NCBI GenBank assembly: GCA_037481875.1
Contig: JBBFKY010000003.1
Coordinates: forward strand, 344,428 to 408,427
Origin: Desulfosoma sp.
Lineage (GTDB): Bacteria; Desulfobacterota; Syntrophobacteria; Syntrophobacterales; DSM-9756
DNA: 64,000 nt
Direction of reading: 5' to 3'
The notes below the pieces were generated by a model that was not told the origin of the DNA, did not search any database, and worked only from the letters and a program-made list of their open reading frames with translations. Positions within the stretch are counted from its first letter, which is position 1. Every line of letters starts with the position of its first letter. Below are positions 25,323-34,756 of this stretch, in pieces. A program made the position numbers and the translations under genes.

Positions 25323-26903
25323 ATGAAGGTCCTTATCTGTGACGGGATGCACGCTCAGGGTTTGAACATTTTACGTGCCGATTCGGACGTGGAAGTTTTG
25401 GCGCCGGATCAGCCCAGCGCCGACCAGATTCGAGAGATGCTGCCGGAATGCGACGCCATGGTGGTGCGCAGTCGCACCAAAGTTACCGAAGAACTCCTGG
25501 ACAACGCTCCTCGCCTTAAGGTGATCGGCCGAGCGGGTACAGGTGTGGACAATATCAATGTTCCTGCAGCCAGTGCTCGTGGAATTCTTGTCATGAACAC
25601 GCCTGGAGCCAACGCCATGGCGGCCGCGGAACACACGATGGCTCTGATGCTGGCTCTGGCTCGCCATGTGCCTCAAGCGACCCAGTCCATGCGAGAAGGC
25701 CGCTGGGACAAGAAGCGTTTCATGGGCACCGAACTGTACCAACAAACCCTGGGGATCATCGGCCTGGGGAAAATTGGAACCATTGTCGCCGATCGGGCTC
25801 TTGGTTTCAAAATGAACGTGCTGGCCCATGACCCACACATCACCCCGGAAACAGCGGCCATTCTAGGAACCGAATGGGTAGAGCTTGACGAGTTGTGGCA
25901 GCGCTCAGACTTCATTACCCTCCACACACCCCTCACCCCCGAAACACGAAACCTCATCAATCGAGACACTCTCGCCAAAATGAAAAAGGGGGTACGAATC
26001 ATCAACTGTGCCCGCGGTGGCCTCATCGACGAAGAGGCCCTCTATGAGGCGCTGGTGGCCGGACATGCGGCCGGAGCGGCCTTGGATGTTTTCGCCAAGG
26101 AACCTCCGGAAGGAAGCCCGCTCCTGACTTTACCCAATGTCATTTTCACGCCGCATTTGGGAGCTTCCAGTTACCAAGCCCAGGAAAACGTCTCCAGAGC
26201 CATCGCCACCCAGATTTTAGACTATCTGAAACGGGGTATTATTCGAAACGCCGTGAATTTTCCGTCCATCAGTGCTCGAGAATACGACCGTATTCGTCCC
26301 TACATGGTCCTCGCCGAAAGACTCGGACACCTGCACGGCCAGTTGAGCACGCCCATCGAACGCGTGGAAATCGAATACAGCGGCCCGGAACTTCAGGAAT
26401 TACCATTGGATCCCTTGACCCAAAGCATCGCCAAGGGGCTTTTGGATCCCGTCCTGGCCGAAAAGGTCAATTTGGTGAACGCCCCCATGCTTTTGCAGGA
26501 ACGCAAAATCCAGCTCACAGCCACCCGGACTTCAGAAAGTCGAGGCTACACCGGTCTCATTCGAGTCACCGTGGAAAGTAAGGGCCAAAAGAAATCAGCT
26601 ACCGGCGCCGTTTTTCCCGAAAACGAAATCCGCCTTATTCGCCTCAACACCTATAGGTTGGAAGCTGAACTGGAAGGCATCAATCTGATTGTTCAAAACA
26701 AGGACACTCCTGGCGTTATCGGCTTTATCGGCACCACTTTGGGGGCCTATCAAGTGAACATTGCCAATATGCACCTGAGCCGCACGCCTGACAGGGACAG
26801 GGCTGTAGCCATTATTCGCCTTGATAGCGAAGCTCCCGAAGAAGCCCTACGAACCCTTCGAGAGAACCCAAGCATTCTTTCCGTCGAACAAGTGTGGTTG
26901 TAA
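25323..26903 (+). CDS. serA: D-3-phosphoglycerate dehydrogenase
   Basis: First committed step of serine synthesis: 3-phosphoglycerate to 3-phosphohydroxypyruvate with NAD. The long 526-residue form has a substrate domain with RAGTGVDNINV, a Rossmann nucleotide site LGIIGLGKIGTIVADRA, and the catalytic Arg/Glu/His set (NCARGGLIDEEAL..., FTPHLGASS). Next come the allosteric substrate-binding intervening domain and a C-terminal ACT domain (NKDTPGVIGFIGTTLG...). Its position 17 bp after livF suggests read-through from the amino acid uptake operon. Confidence 0.94.
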   Translation: MKVLICDGMHAQGLNILRADSDVEVLAPDQPSADQIREMLPECDAMVVRSRTKVTEELLDNAPRLKVIGRAGTGVDNINVPAASARGILVMNTPGANAMAAAEHTMALMLALARHVPQATQSMREGRWDKKRFMGTELYQQTLGIIGLGKIGTIVADRALGFKMNVLAHDPHITPETAAILGTEWVELDELWQRSDFITLHTPLTPETRNLINRDTLAKMKKGVRIINCARGGLIDEEALYEALVAGHAAGAALDVFAKEPPEGSPLLTLPNVIFTPHLGASSYQAQENVSRAIATQILDYLKRGIIRNAVNFPSISAREYDRIRPYMVLAERLGHLHGQLSTPIERVEIEYSGPELQELPLDPLTQSIAKGLLDPVLAEKVNLVNAPMLLQERKIQLTATRTSESRGYTGLIRVTVESKGQKKSATGAVFPENEIRLIRLNTYRLEAELEGINLIVQNKDTPGVIGFIGTTLGAYQVNIANMHLSRTPDRDRAVAIIRLDSEAPEEALRTLRENPSILSVEQVWL

Positions 26904-26910
26904 TGGCTTC

Positions 26911-26950
26911 AAAAAAGAACCTGCCCGGCCGGAGGGGGGAGCCGGGCAGG
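26911..26950 (-). terminator. Terminator downstream of ilvE
   Basis: CCTGCCCGGC and GCCGGGCAGG form a perfect 10-bp stem. Read on the minus strand it is followed by TTCTTTTTTG, so it would end transcripts coming from ilvE, about 170 bp after its stop codon. On the plus strand no T-run follows, but the stem may still stabilise the serA message. Confidence 0.7.
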
Positions 26951-27117
26951 CCAAGGAGGGGTTAGGAGAAGGCGACATCGCGTTCGCCTACCTGTGCGTA
27001 CTTTAATGACATCCTGAACGGAATTCAACCCCTCTGCGCAGAATCCTTGATGACATTTTCGTGGCAAACGAGCCCACCCCGCAGGTCAGGACGGCCAAGG
27101 GATGGGCGCCAAGGTCC

Positions 27118-28191
27118 CTAAATGTCTAGACGATAAACCCATCCAAAGGGATCTTCCTTCTCACCGTATTGAATCGCTGTGATTTCATCATAGAAACGTC
27201 GGGACCATTCCCCCACGCCTCCGTCGGCCACTTTGTAAATCTTGTCCTTGTAACAGACCTGACCTACGGGTGAAATGACAGCCGCGGTACCTGTTCCAAA
27301 AACTTCCTTCATCGTTCCGGACTCGATGGCGTCGACGACTTCATCAATGGCGATGGGTCGCTCATGGACGGTGAGGCCCCAATGTTTGGCCAAATGAATA
27401 ACGGAATCGCGGGTGACCCCGGGAAGAATGGAACCGCTCAGGGGAGGTGTCACCAGTTCGTCTTTGAAGAGGAAGAAGATGTTCATGGTGCCCACTTCTT
27501 CCACGTAGCGGCGCTCCACGGCGTCCAACCACAGCACCTGCGTGTAGCCTTTTTTCTTGGCCACCTCCTGCGCACGAAGGCTCGCCGCGTAATTGGCCAT
27601 GGTCTTGGCTTCCCCGACACCACCCCGCACGGCCCGCACATATTCGTCCGTGACATAGATTTTTACAGGATTGAACCCTTCCGGATAATAAGCTCCCACA
27701 GGCCCGGTAATCACATAGTGAATGTATTCCGTCGCCGGTCGCACACCCAGATGGGGTTCCGAAGCGATCATGGTAGGCCGGATGTAAAGGGAAGCGCCTT
27801 TGCTTCGAGGTACCCAGTCCGCATCCAGGCGCACCAAGGTTTCGATGGCCTGAAGGTGAAAATGAATGTCCACTTCGGGCATACATAGGCGCTGCGCGGA
27901 CCGGTTGAAACGCTTCATGTTCTCCAAAGGACGAAAGAAGAGAATGCGTCCATCGGCGCAGCGGTAGGCTTTGAGCCCTTCAAATATGCCTTGGCCGTAA
28001 TGAAGCACCATGGCGGCCGGATCCAAAGGCAGCGGCCCATAAGGGACAATACGGGCGTTTGTCCACCCGCCATCGGTCTTAAAGTCCATAAGGAACATAT
28101 GATCCGTAAAGACTTTACCGAAAACCAATCCCGCATCCGCCGGTCGAGTTTTTCTCTGTTGCGGTGCCACAGCATGAATGGCGATTTCCAT
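27118..28191 (-). CDS. ilvE: Branched-chain amino acid aminotransferase
   Basis: PLP enzyme of fold type IV, the last step in Leu/Ile/Val synthesis and first in their breakdown. The 357-residue length and motifs match the long BCAT group: the YGQGIFEGLKAYR loop, then GEAKTMANYAASL, where the Lys forms the PLP Schiff base. EVGTMNIFF and SGSILPGVTRDSV follow. The start is the ATG with GGGGAGG about 7 bp upstream; 21 upstream codons are excluded. It follows the amino acid ABC ATPase gene by about 75 bp on the same strand. Confidence 0.93.
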   Translation of the reverse strand: MEIAIHAVAPQQRKTRPADAGLVFGKVFTDHMFLMDFKTDGGWTNARIVPYGPLPLDPAAMVLHYGQGIFEGLKAYRCADGRILFFRPLENMKRFNRSAQRLCMPEVDIHFHLQAIETLVRLDADWVPRSKGASLYIRPTMIASEPHLGVRPATEYIHYVITGPVGAYYPEGFNPVKIYVTDEYVRAVRGGVGEAKTMANYAASLRAQEVAKKKGYTQVLWLDAVERRYVEEVGTMNIFFLFKDELVTPPLSGSILPGVTRDSVIHLAKHWGLTVHERPIAIDEVVDAIESGTMKEVFGTGTAAVISPVGQVCYKDKIYKVADGGVGEWSRRFYDEITAIQYGEKEDPFGWVYRLDI

Positions 28192-28265
28192 AGTCACCTC
28201 CCCACGAAGACTGACCCTTTTTCGATACAGAACCCCCTCTTTCCCACGATCCAAAGCCGACCCCG

Positions 28266-29006
28266 TCAGTGGGTCAAAATCTTGCTCAAGAACAGCCGCG
28301 TCCGCTCATTCTGCGGGTTGGTAAAAAACTCTTGAGGAGGCGCGCTTTCCAGTAAACGCCCCTCGTCCATGAACACCACGCGGTGCGCCACTTCCCGAGC
28401 GAACCCCATCTCGTGGGTGACCACCACCATGGTCATCCCTTCCTTGGCCAAATTCTTCATGACATCGAGCACTTCGTTAATCATTTCCGGATCCAATGCC
28501 GATGTCGGTTCATCGAACAGCATGATCTTGGGCCGCATGGCTAACCCTCGAGCAATGGCCACCCTCTGCTGTTGTCCTCCGGAAAGTTGCGCCGGGTAAT
28601 GGTTCGCTTTTTCTCGAATCCCGACCTTCTCCAAAATCTCAAGCGCCAACTCCTCGGCTTCCTTTCTCGACATCTTACGAACCTTCATGGGAGCCAAGGT
28701 GATATTTTCCAAAGCCGTCATGTGCGGGTAGAGATTAAACTGCTGAAAGACAAAACCGATTTCAGCCCGCAGCTTGGTGATGTCTGTACGAGGATCGTTC
28801 AGATCCATGCCATCGACCACGATAGTTCCCTTTTGAATGGGTTCCAGTTTGTTGATGCAGCGAATCATGGTGCTCTTTCCCGACCCGCTCGGCCCACAGA
28901 CCACCACCACTTCCCCAGCGGCCACATCAAAGTCGATATCCCTGAGGACATGCAACGGGCCGAACCATTTGTTGACACCCCGAAAAAGGATCATGGGCAT
29001 TCCCAT
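28266..29006 (-). CDS. Polar amino acid ABC transporter ATPase (GlnQ/ArtP type), without permease nearby
   Basis: A 246-residue ATPase with Walker [14 protein letters not shown]-loop [15 protein letters not shown], signature [16 protein letters not shown], Walker [14 protein letters not shown] and switch VTHEMGF. The [15 protein letters not shown] stretch is typical of PAAT-family importers. Usually binding protein and permease genes adjoin; here the 350 bp upstream contain neither, and downstream is ilvE. It may energise permeases encoded elsewhere. Alternative ATGs occur 2 and 4 codons inside the frame. Confidence 0.88.
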   Translation of the reverse strand: MGMPMILFRGVNKWFGPLHVLRDIDFDVAAGEVVVVCGPSGSGKSTMIRCINKLEPIQKGTIVVDGMDLNDPRTDITKLRAEIGFVFQQFNLYPHMTALENITLAPMKVRKMSRKEAEELALEILEKVGIREKANHYPAQLSGGQQQRVAIARGLAMRPKIMLFDEPTSALDPEMINEVLDVMKNLAKEGMTMVVVTHEMGFAREVAHRVVFMDEGRLLESAPPQEFFTNPQNERTRLFLSKILTH

Positions 29007-29357
29007 GGCACAGAACAGACTCCAGCGTTGCTTTCAAACGTCATCGGCGATGATTCGAAACGTTACATTACGCCACCGGGCGGCCCTGCGCAAGGATCGA
29101 AATCCCGACAATCGTACTCAAAAGCTTCGATCATCCGTGCGCCCGATAAAGAATCCCTGCCGGAAGAGAAACCCTTGTTTCCAAAAGTTTCCGCCGCGGT
29201 TTTCAAGGTGGTGTCTGAAGCAGCGAGCTGTGCCTTAAATTGAAAGACGGTTTTCGGATTTTTTGAGGAAGTTCCGCCAAAAAATCGTGAGGTTCCGACA
29301 TTGTGGAAAAGACGTTGGCCGGGAACGGAAAAAACAGCCGAAAGAGTCTTTGACGCT

Positions 29358-30095
29358 TTAATCCCTTGCTCGATCCACGGTAAAGACCGCCATCATGAAA
29401 CAGGCTGCACCCAAGAAAGCAAGCAGGACATAAGGAAAGGCATCCGGGGTTCGGCCAAAGGCTGCTTCGCGCATGGCTGAAGTGGCATGAGTAATCGGTA
29501 AGAACTGAAGCATTTTCTGAGCCCATACGGGCAGATGGGCTAAAGGAAAAAAGGTGCCGCCCAGAAAAGCCATGGGCGTGATGATAAAGTTGCTCATAAA
29601 AGCTTGATCCGCATGGGATTTTACGAGCATCGCCAAAGCCACGGCAAGCCCTGAAAAAACCAAGCTGTTTAAGATGAAAGCAGCCCAAAACAAGATGTTG
29701 TACGAGAGGAAAACCCCAAAGAGGGCCCCGAGCCCGATGATCACCAAACCGGCCAGCATGGCACGGGTCACGCCGGCCAGCACTTCGCCCAGCACGTAAT
29801 CTACATGGCTTATGGGAGCCGCTTGAAACTCCTCAAAAATGTGCCAATAAAACCGTGCAATATTGATCTCGCTTCCTATGGCAAAGGCCTGCGTCATGCT
29901 CGTCATGGCCGCCAACCCAGGAATGAGAAATTCCAAGTAATCGGACCCTTGCACATGCACGTGCCGACCCATGCCATAGCCGAACGCCACCAGATAAAGC
30001 AGGGGCGCGACAGACCAGGAAAGCACCTGTCGGAATAAACGGCGACGTAGGATAAGAATTTCCCTTAGATAAACGGCGGCCCAAGCGCCACTCAT
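29358..30095 (-). CDS. ABC-2 type transporter permease
   Basis: A 245-residue protein with six hydrophobic segments of the ABC-2/NodJ kind (LREILILRRRLFRQVLSWSVAPLLYLVAFGYGMG at the start; GGTFFPLAHLPVWAQ before the last helices). It forms the membrane part of an exporter with the ATPase encoded upstream. The ATG overlaps the ATPase stop (ATGA), and GAGGG is 7 bp upstream. Exported substrate unknown. The 350-bp gap between its stop and the upstream end of the amino acid ATPase gene shows no further gene. Confidence 0.88.
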   Translation of the reverse strand: MSGAWAAVYLREILILRRRLFRQVLSWSVAPLLYLVAFGYGMGRHVHVQGSDYLEFLIPGLAAMTSMTQAFAIGSEINIARFYWHIFEEFQAAPISHVDYVLGEVLAGVTRAMLAGLVIIGLGALFGVFLSYNILFWAAFILNSLVFSGLAVALAMLVKSHADQAFMSNFIITPMAFLGGTFFPLAHLPVWAQKMLQFLPITHATSAMREAAFGRTPDAFPYVLLAFLGAACFMMAVFTVDRARD

Positions 30096-30928
30096 GCCAC
30101 CCTCTTTCCCGTATAGAACAGAAAGGCATCTTCCAGATTCACCCGTCGCAGAGTATAGCCGTTTCGATGAGCTTCGGCATACTGACGAGCCGATTCTCTG
30201 TCTGGAAAATAATGAGTCTGCATCTCGTTTTCCCGGTAGGAATCGATGGCCCATTGCCCCAGGCCGTCCATGAGTCTCCTCGGGGTGTCAATGACCACGA
30301 TCTTGCCTTCATCGATGAAAGCCACGCGGTCGGCCAAAAATTCGGCTTCTTCGATGTAATGAGTGGTAAGAAACACCGTCACGCCGTCTTGCTGAATCTT
30401 TTTGACCAATGTCCAGATACGACGTCGAATGGCTGGATCCAGTCCCACCGTAGGCTCATCCAAAAACAAGACTCTCGGCCGATGCAACAAAGCTCGAGCG
30501 ATCATGAGCCGCCGCTTCATGCCCCCGGAAAGGTGCTTGACCAAACTCGAGCGTTTCTCTTCCAGTCCGACATAATCGAGAAGTTCTTTGATACGATCCC
30601 GAATCGATTTGTTGCTCAAGCCGTAAAGTTTTCCATGAATGAGCAGGTTTTCTTCCACCGTCAGTTCCGCATCCAGGTTGACATGCTGCGTCACCAGCCC
30701 ATGGAGTCTTTTCGCTTTCAAAGCTTCTTTTTCCACATCTTGACCGCCGATTAAAGCCCGACCGCCACTAGGCCGGGTTAAGCCTGTCAGGATGCGGATG
30801 GTGGTCGTCTTGCCGGCTCCATTGGGTCCAAGATAGGCGAAAAGCTCGCCCGCAGCCACGGACAAACTGACCCCTTTAAGAGCTTCCACCGACTTGTAAC
30901 GTTTTTCCAGGTTTTCAATTTCGATCAT
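30092..30928 (-). CDS. ABC-2 type transporter ATPase
   Basis: A 278-residue ATPase of the NodI/DrrA group: Walker A GPNGAGKTTTIR, signature LSGGMKRRLMIAR, Walker B VLFLDEPTVGLDP, switch TTHYIEEAEFL. An additional ~60-residue C-terminal part follows (from YRENEMQTHYF), typical of exporters for lipids, drugs or small polymers. Coupled by a 4-bp overlap to the permease gene. Confidence 0.9.
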   Translation of the reverse strand: MIEIENLEKRYKSVEALKGVSLSVAAGELFAYLGPNGAGKTTTIRILTGLTRPSGGRALIGGQDVEKEALKAKRLHGLVTQHVNLDAELTVEENLLIHGKLYGLSNKSIRDRIKELLDYVGLEEKRSSLVKHLSGGMKRRLMIARALLHRPRVLFLDEPTVGLDPAIRRRIWTLVKKIQQDGVTVFLTTHYIEEAEFLADRVAFIDEGKIVVIDTPRRLMDGLGQWAIDSYRENEMQTHYFPDRESARQYAEAHRNGYTLRRVNLEDAFLFYTGKRVA

Positions 30929-31020
30929 GAAAAGCGCCTCATGGTCCGCCTGGAGGTTTTACCGAGTCCTTCCTTATAATTGTCCAAGAGCGAAAAATCC
31001 AGACCAGCGCTTTTCGGAGG

Positions 31021-31617
31021 CTAGCAACGAGTGGCCTTTAAGAGATAAAGACCAGGTTTATCAACCAGTTCCTGACATCGAAAACCTGCATCCATGAGAA
31101 GCCGTGCCATGGTGGGAGCATCGGGGAGCACGTCACGACGGACGTCGTCGTGAGAGGCATGATGGCGGGCAAGCTCCAGACGACTCAGCAAATGGGCGAT
31201 GATCAAGTCCCCGCCCGGTTTAAGCACTCGAGCCATCTCGGACAAGGCTCGGGAGGGATCGTCAAAATGAGGAAAAGCCGCAAAACATAGGACCCGGTCG
31301 AAAACAGCACTTCGGCAGGGAATGGCATGGACGTCGGCCTGCAGGACATGGGCGGTCACTGCTTGGCATTTCTTCGCGGCTTCGAGGGTCATGGCTCGCG
31401 CCAAATCGAAAGCCACGATGAACCCCGTCGGCCCGATACGCTCAAGGATGTATGGGATAAGAATCCCGGGGCCTGTGCCTACATCCAAGACTTTTTCGCC
31501 GAGTCGTAAACCGAACTCAGGCAGAAGCCCTTCCAAACGACGTCGAACTTCTGGAGGATAACAGGATTCCTCCCATGTGCGGGCCCGCGCTTCAAAAAAT
31601 TCCACCTTGGCAGTCAT
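31021..31617 (-). CDS. Class I SAM-dependent methyltransferase
   Basis: A 198-residue protein of the Methyltransf_11 type. SAM-binding motif I is VLDVGTGPGILIPYILE; later motifs are DRVLCFAAFPHFDDPSRAL and ARVLKPGGDLII. The acceptor cannot be inferred. I use the ATG about 7 bp after AGGGAG. It lies about 90 bp upstream of the ABC-2 exporter genes on the same strand, perhaps in one operon. Confidence 0.85.
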   Translation of the reverse strand: MTAKVEFFEARARTWEESCYPPEVRRRLEGLLPEFGLRLGEKVLDVGTGPGILIPYILERIGPTGFIVAFDLARAMTLEAAKKCQAVTAHVLQADVHAIPCRSAVFDRVLCFAAFPHFDDPSRALSEMARVLKPGGDLIIAHLLSRLELARHHASHDDVRRDVLPDAPTMARLLMDAGFRCQELVDKPGLYLLKATRC

Positions 31618-31744
31618 GGGGCGCTCCCTAGCCCTCATCTTGTTTTCTGTTGTTTACGATACAAGGAAGGATTCTTTTTGGATCCTAGGTTTCATAGGCA
31701 TTTTCAGAGCGTGTCAGACCACTCGCAAGACCAAGGTCTTCATT

Positions 31745-31852
31745 GCCGTTTCATGGGAGGGGCACGGCGCGCCGTGCTTCTCCAAAACCGAAGCTGAGTC
31801 TTGTCCTGGGGGCCCGGGTCGCTACCCCGCCATTTTTGCGGGAAGCCCCTGA
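31745..31852. repeat. Dispersed GC-rich repeat, partial copy C
   Basis: Contains GGGGCACGGCGCGCCGTGC (as in copy A, which has GGGGCACGGCGCGTCGTGC) and a nearby TCCTGGGGGCCCGGGTCGC...CCCGCC module. It lies in the 375-bp gap between the methyltransferase and the interrupted TonB receptor; no gene is visible there. Confidence 0.5.
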
Positions 31853-31991
31853 ACCGCCGGGAAAACCACCGCTTCTTTCTCATTATCGAGCTTGGTTTTG
31901 GGCATTGACGCCAGTGCCCCCTTACCCTCTAAGTTTACCTGCGCTCACCGCGGGGACGCACCGATAAATGCGCCTCATGGCCGAACCATTT

Positions 31992-33956
31992 CTAAAACAT
32001 GAGCTTGGCTCCCACCATCACATTGGTACCCGGCATGGGGTATCCAGGGAGATACTCGTAACTTTCATCCAAAATGTTTTCCACAGCCACATAAACTGTG
32101 CCTTCTACGTTGTTGAAAAGTAGAGGAAAACGGTAACTGAGTTTGCCGTTCATGAGGAAATAACCATCGACGCTTTGAGAGTTGATAACCCCGGCACGCC
32201 GAGCCTGCTCGCGAACGGGCATGGATCCCACATGTTCCCCGTCGAGACTGAGGGTCCAACGATCCAGAAAACGCCAATTGACCCCGGCACTCACCGTCCA
32301 TTCAGGGGTATAGGGAAGATCTTCCGGGTCCGCATCCAAGTAAGTTATTCCTACGAACAAGGCCAACCGATCCATGGGATAAATCGTCGCCGTGGCTTCT
32401 ACGCCTTTCAGAGTGTAGTCTTCCAAATTGGTATAAATAGGCGGAAAAGGAGGTGGAGGCAACACGACATAACGATCCGAACCTTTATCTCGAAACAGCG
32501 TGATATCGGTCGTCAACCAGGAACTCCACCGATGACGTAACCCGATTTCATAATGGTTCAGAACCTCGGCATCCAGACTTTTCCAGGAATCTTTCAGAGC
32601 CGGAAGGACACGCTCGGAAAAAACCACCACGTCCAACCCGGGATAAAGCACACCTCGGGCATACCTGGCGTATAGTTCCGTCTCCTTATACCCCAGTACA
32701 AGTCCTGTTTGAGGAGCCCATCGTGAATCAAAGTCTGTGTGATCGTAATAGCGAATACCGGCCGAAGGCACGACATGAAAACCTTGCCGGTCCCCGAACA
32801 TGTGGCTAAAAGCCACAAACGGCGAGAGGATGGTGAAGCCGTGACCCTTCCATACGTCCTTTCTGCCATCCGTATAATAGGCGTCATAGTCGCCTTCGGT
32901 TCGCTCCCAGTCGAGACCCGCTGCGATTTCACCACCCGGCCAAAGGGCGAAACGTTCCCGCACCTTCAGTCCGTAAAACAAAAAATCATTGAACAGATCC
33001 TGTCGCACACCACTTGCAGAAGTGGGTTGATTCAACCAATCACCCTCCCCGCTGCTGCGGTACACTTTCAAGAATCCCGATGCCTTTTCGTATTCATTGG
33101 TCAAAGTCGCCGAAAGAAGCCAAAGGCGCGTTTCATAGCGTCCAAGGCGTTGGGACTTTGGAGCCCCTTGCACACCAGGATCGTCGGCATAATTGTCGTT
33201 CCACAGGGTGAAGGCATAGGCTTTCCAATGGGGATTCAGATCCAACCCCACACGTCCGTAAAGATTTCCCAAAGCTCCATCGGCGTTGTCGCGATGTCCG
33301 TCGGAACGACGGTAAGCGCCACCGACGTAATAATTGAAGGGAGCCACAGTGCCACCATGTTCTCCTCGAACCACCACGGTTTCATAGCTGCCGTAGGCAC
33401 CCCCGAGCGTGGTGGTGAAACCTTCGGAAGGCGCGGTTTTGGGCACAAGGTTCACCACCCCGAAAGCATTGCCGAAAAGGTGTGGCTGCGGGCTTTTGTA
33501 AACTTCCACAGATTCCGCTGGATCGATGGGCAAAAGATCCAGCAGAGGGTGATTCCAAATGCTCATGTAAACCGGCACACCATCCACAAAGGTTTTGATT
33601 TCAGCGCCGGGCCGGCTTGATCCCAACCCGCGAATGAACACAGCTCCCCCTGTCGCCCCTCCAAAAGATCCCACAGGATTGTACCGAGATATGGTCACTC
33701 CAGGGGTCCGGCGCAGCGCTGTCTAAAGATCCTACGCGTTCAGGTCTTCCATCTGATCCTAAGTGACAACCGATTTCTGAGCAGCAAAGGCATCCCCTCG
33801 GTTACCTTCGATAATGGGTGACGCTACCACATGGACCGGCTCCAAAACCGCAGCCGTTCCAGGCTCCGCCGCGCCAGAAATGTCGGCCCCTAGAACATAG
33901 AGACCGAGGAGCCAAACGATACTCCCGACACTTTTCACACAGAAACGCCTTTTCAT
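31992..33956 (-). pseudogene. TonB-dependent receptor interrupted by three in-frame TAG codons
   Basis: Read through, this is a 654-residue outer-membrane receptor. It has a signal peptide (MKRRFCVKSVGSIVWLLGLYVLG), a TonB box (VHVVAS), a plug domain and a full beta-barrel ending in the family-typical aromatic GAKLMF. The start ATG follows AGGAGG by 8 bp. Codons 66, 75 and 78 are TAG, in the plug segment SVVT-TAG-DQMEDLNA-TAG-DL-TAG-TALRRTPG, with no frameshift and no other defect downstream. Related receptors have a sense codon, often Gln, in the LNA-x-DL position. It is therefore either a very young pseudogene or a gene that needs amber read-through. Other genes here use TAG as a normal stop. 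It begins 4 bp after the FmdE gene. Confidence 0.75.
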
Positions 33957-33960
33957 GACG

Positions 33961-34584
33961 TTAACCTCCTGACAATTTTTCCGCACATGAACGGCAACGG
34001 CTCCCCAATGGGGTACGGATCATTTTGCTCGGCATGGTCGGCTCCCCGCACCCGGAACACGGCCTCGAAGGTTCCATGCGAGCCCTTTCGGGTACCGGCC
34101 CTTCGACCCACGTGGCTTGGAACAAGGATTCAGGATCGGCTTGCAAAATCTCGCGAGTCCGTCGGGTGTGCAGTTCATGAAACTGAGCCTTTTGGGCCGC
34201 ATCGGCCTCGCCGCTCATGATCTTTTTGAGAAGCTCAAGATGTTCTGGGTTATCGCCAAGCCCATCCCCTCTGAGAGCCACTCGAACGCCCCGGCCCAAA
34301 GGCCGGCTGTAAAGGGTCAAGGCGATTTTTCCATAATCCTTGTGATGAAAATTCCCTTTCCCAAACGTGCATCCGGTGAGAACCTGGACGGCGTCCACAA
34401 AACAGGCGTCGTTTTCCACCACGGCCACCAACTCCTCGTCTTCAGCCCGCTCTTGCCGAAGTTCTTTCAAGGCAAGCCTTGCGGCCACAAACCCCAAGGC
34501 CAACCCCGGACACTCATGGCCGTGAAACGCCGCGCACTGCTCCCACATCTCCGTGTTTTTCTTTTCCATATTGCCTTCCATCAT
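33961..34584 (-). CDS. FmdE family protein with C-terminal zinc ribbon
   Basis: A 207-residue homologue of subunit E of molybdenum formylmethanofuran dehydrogenase operons. The N-terminal domain has FHGHECPGLALGFVAARLAL and ENDACFVDAVQVLTGCTFGKGN with conserved His/Cys residues. The C-terminal about 30 residues form a CSGCG...CRSC zinc ribbon. Function is unproven; family members occur next to metal and metallophore transporters in anaerobes. Start chosen at the ATG 8 bp after GGAG; an ATG five codons later (after AAGG) is also possible. It lies between two TonB receptor genes. Confidence 0.85.
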   Translation of the reverse strand: MMEGNMEKKNTEMWEQCAAFHGHECPGLALGFVAARLALKELRQERAEDEELVAVVENDACFVDAVQVLTGCTFGKGNFHHKDYGKIALTLYSRPLGRGVRVALRGDGLGDNPEHLELLKKIMSGEADAAQKAQFHELHTRRTREILQADPESLFQATWVEGPVPERARMEPSRPCSGCGEPTMPSKMIRTPLGSRCRSCAEKLSGG

Positions 34585-34756
34585 CGTTCTTTCTCCATAC
34601 TCCAAGAAAATGCAACGGAAAGCCGAACCTTTAAAACAATCCATCCTGATTTCGCGACGCCTCTTTCTCATTGAAGGCGAGGAACCCTTTGAAACCTAGA
34701 CGCATGTGTGGAACCGGTTTCCAAAAAGCAAAGCCCATGAATTTTCGTTCAAAGAT

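Noticed and set aside
29063..29134. 23-codon minus-strand frame upstream of the amino acid ABC ATPase, considered as a second leader peptide
   Set aside because: Only one Tyr and two Phe, no ribosome site, and no terminator/antiterminator hairpins follow it.
33723..33761. Genome-wide reassignment of TAG to explain the interrupted receptor
   Set aside because: Several intact genes here (for example the M20 peptidase fragment, livM at 23.8 kb and ilvE) end in TAG, so TAG works as a stop.
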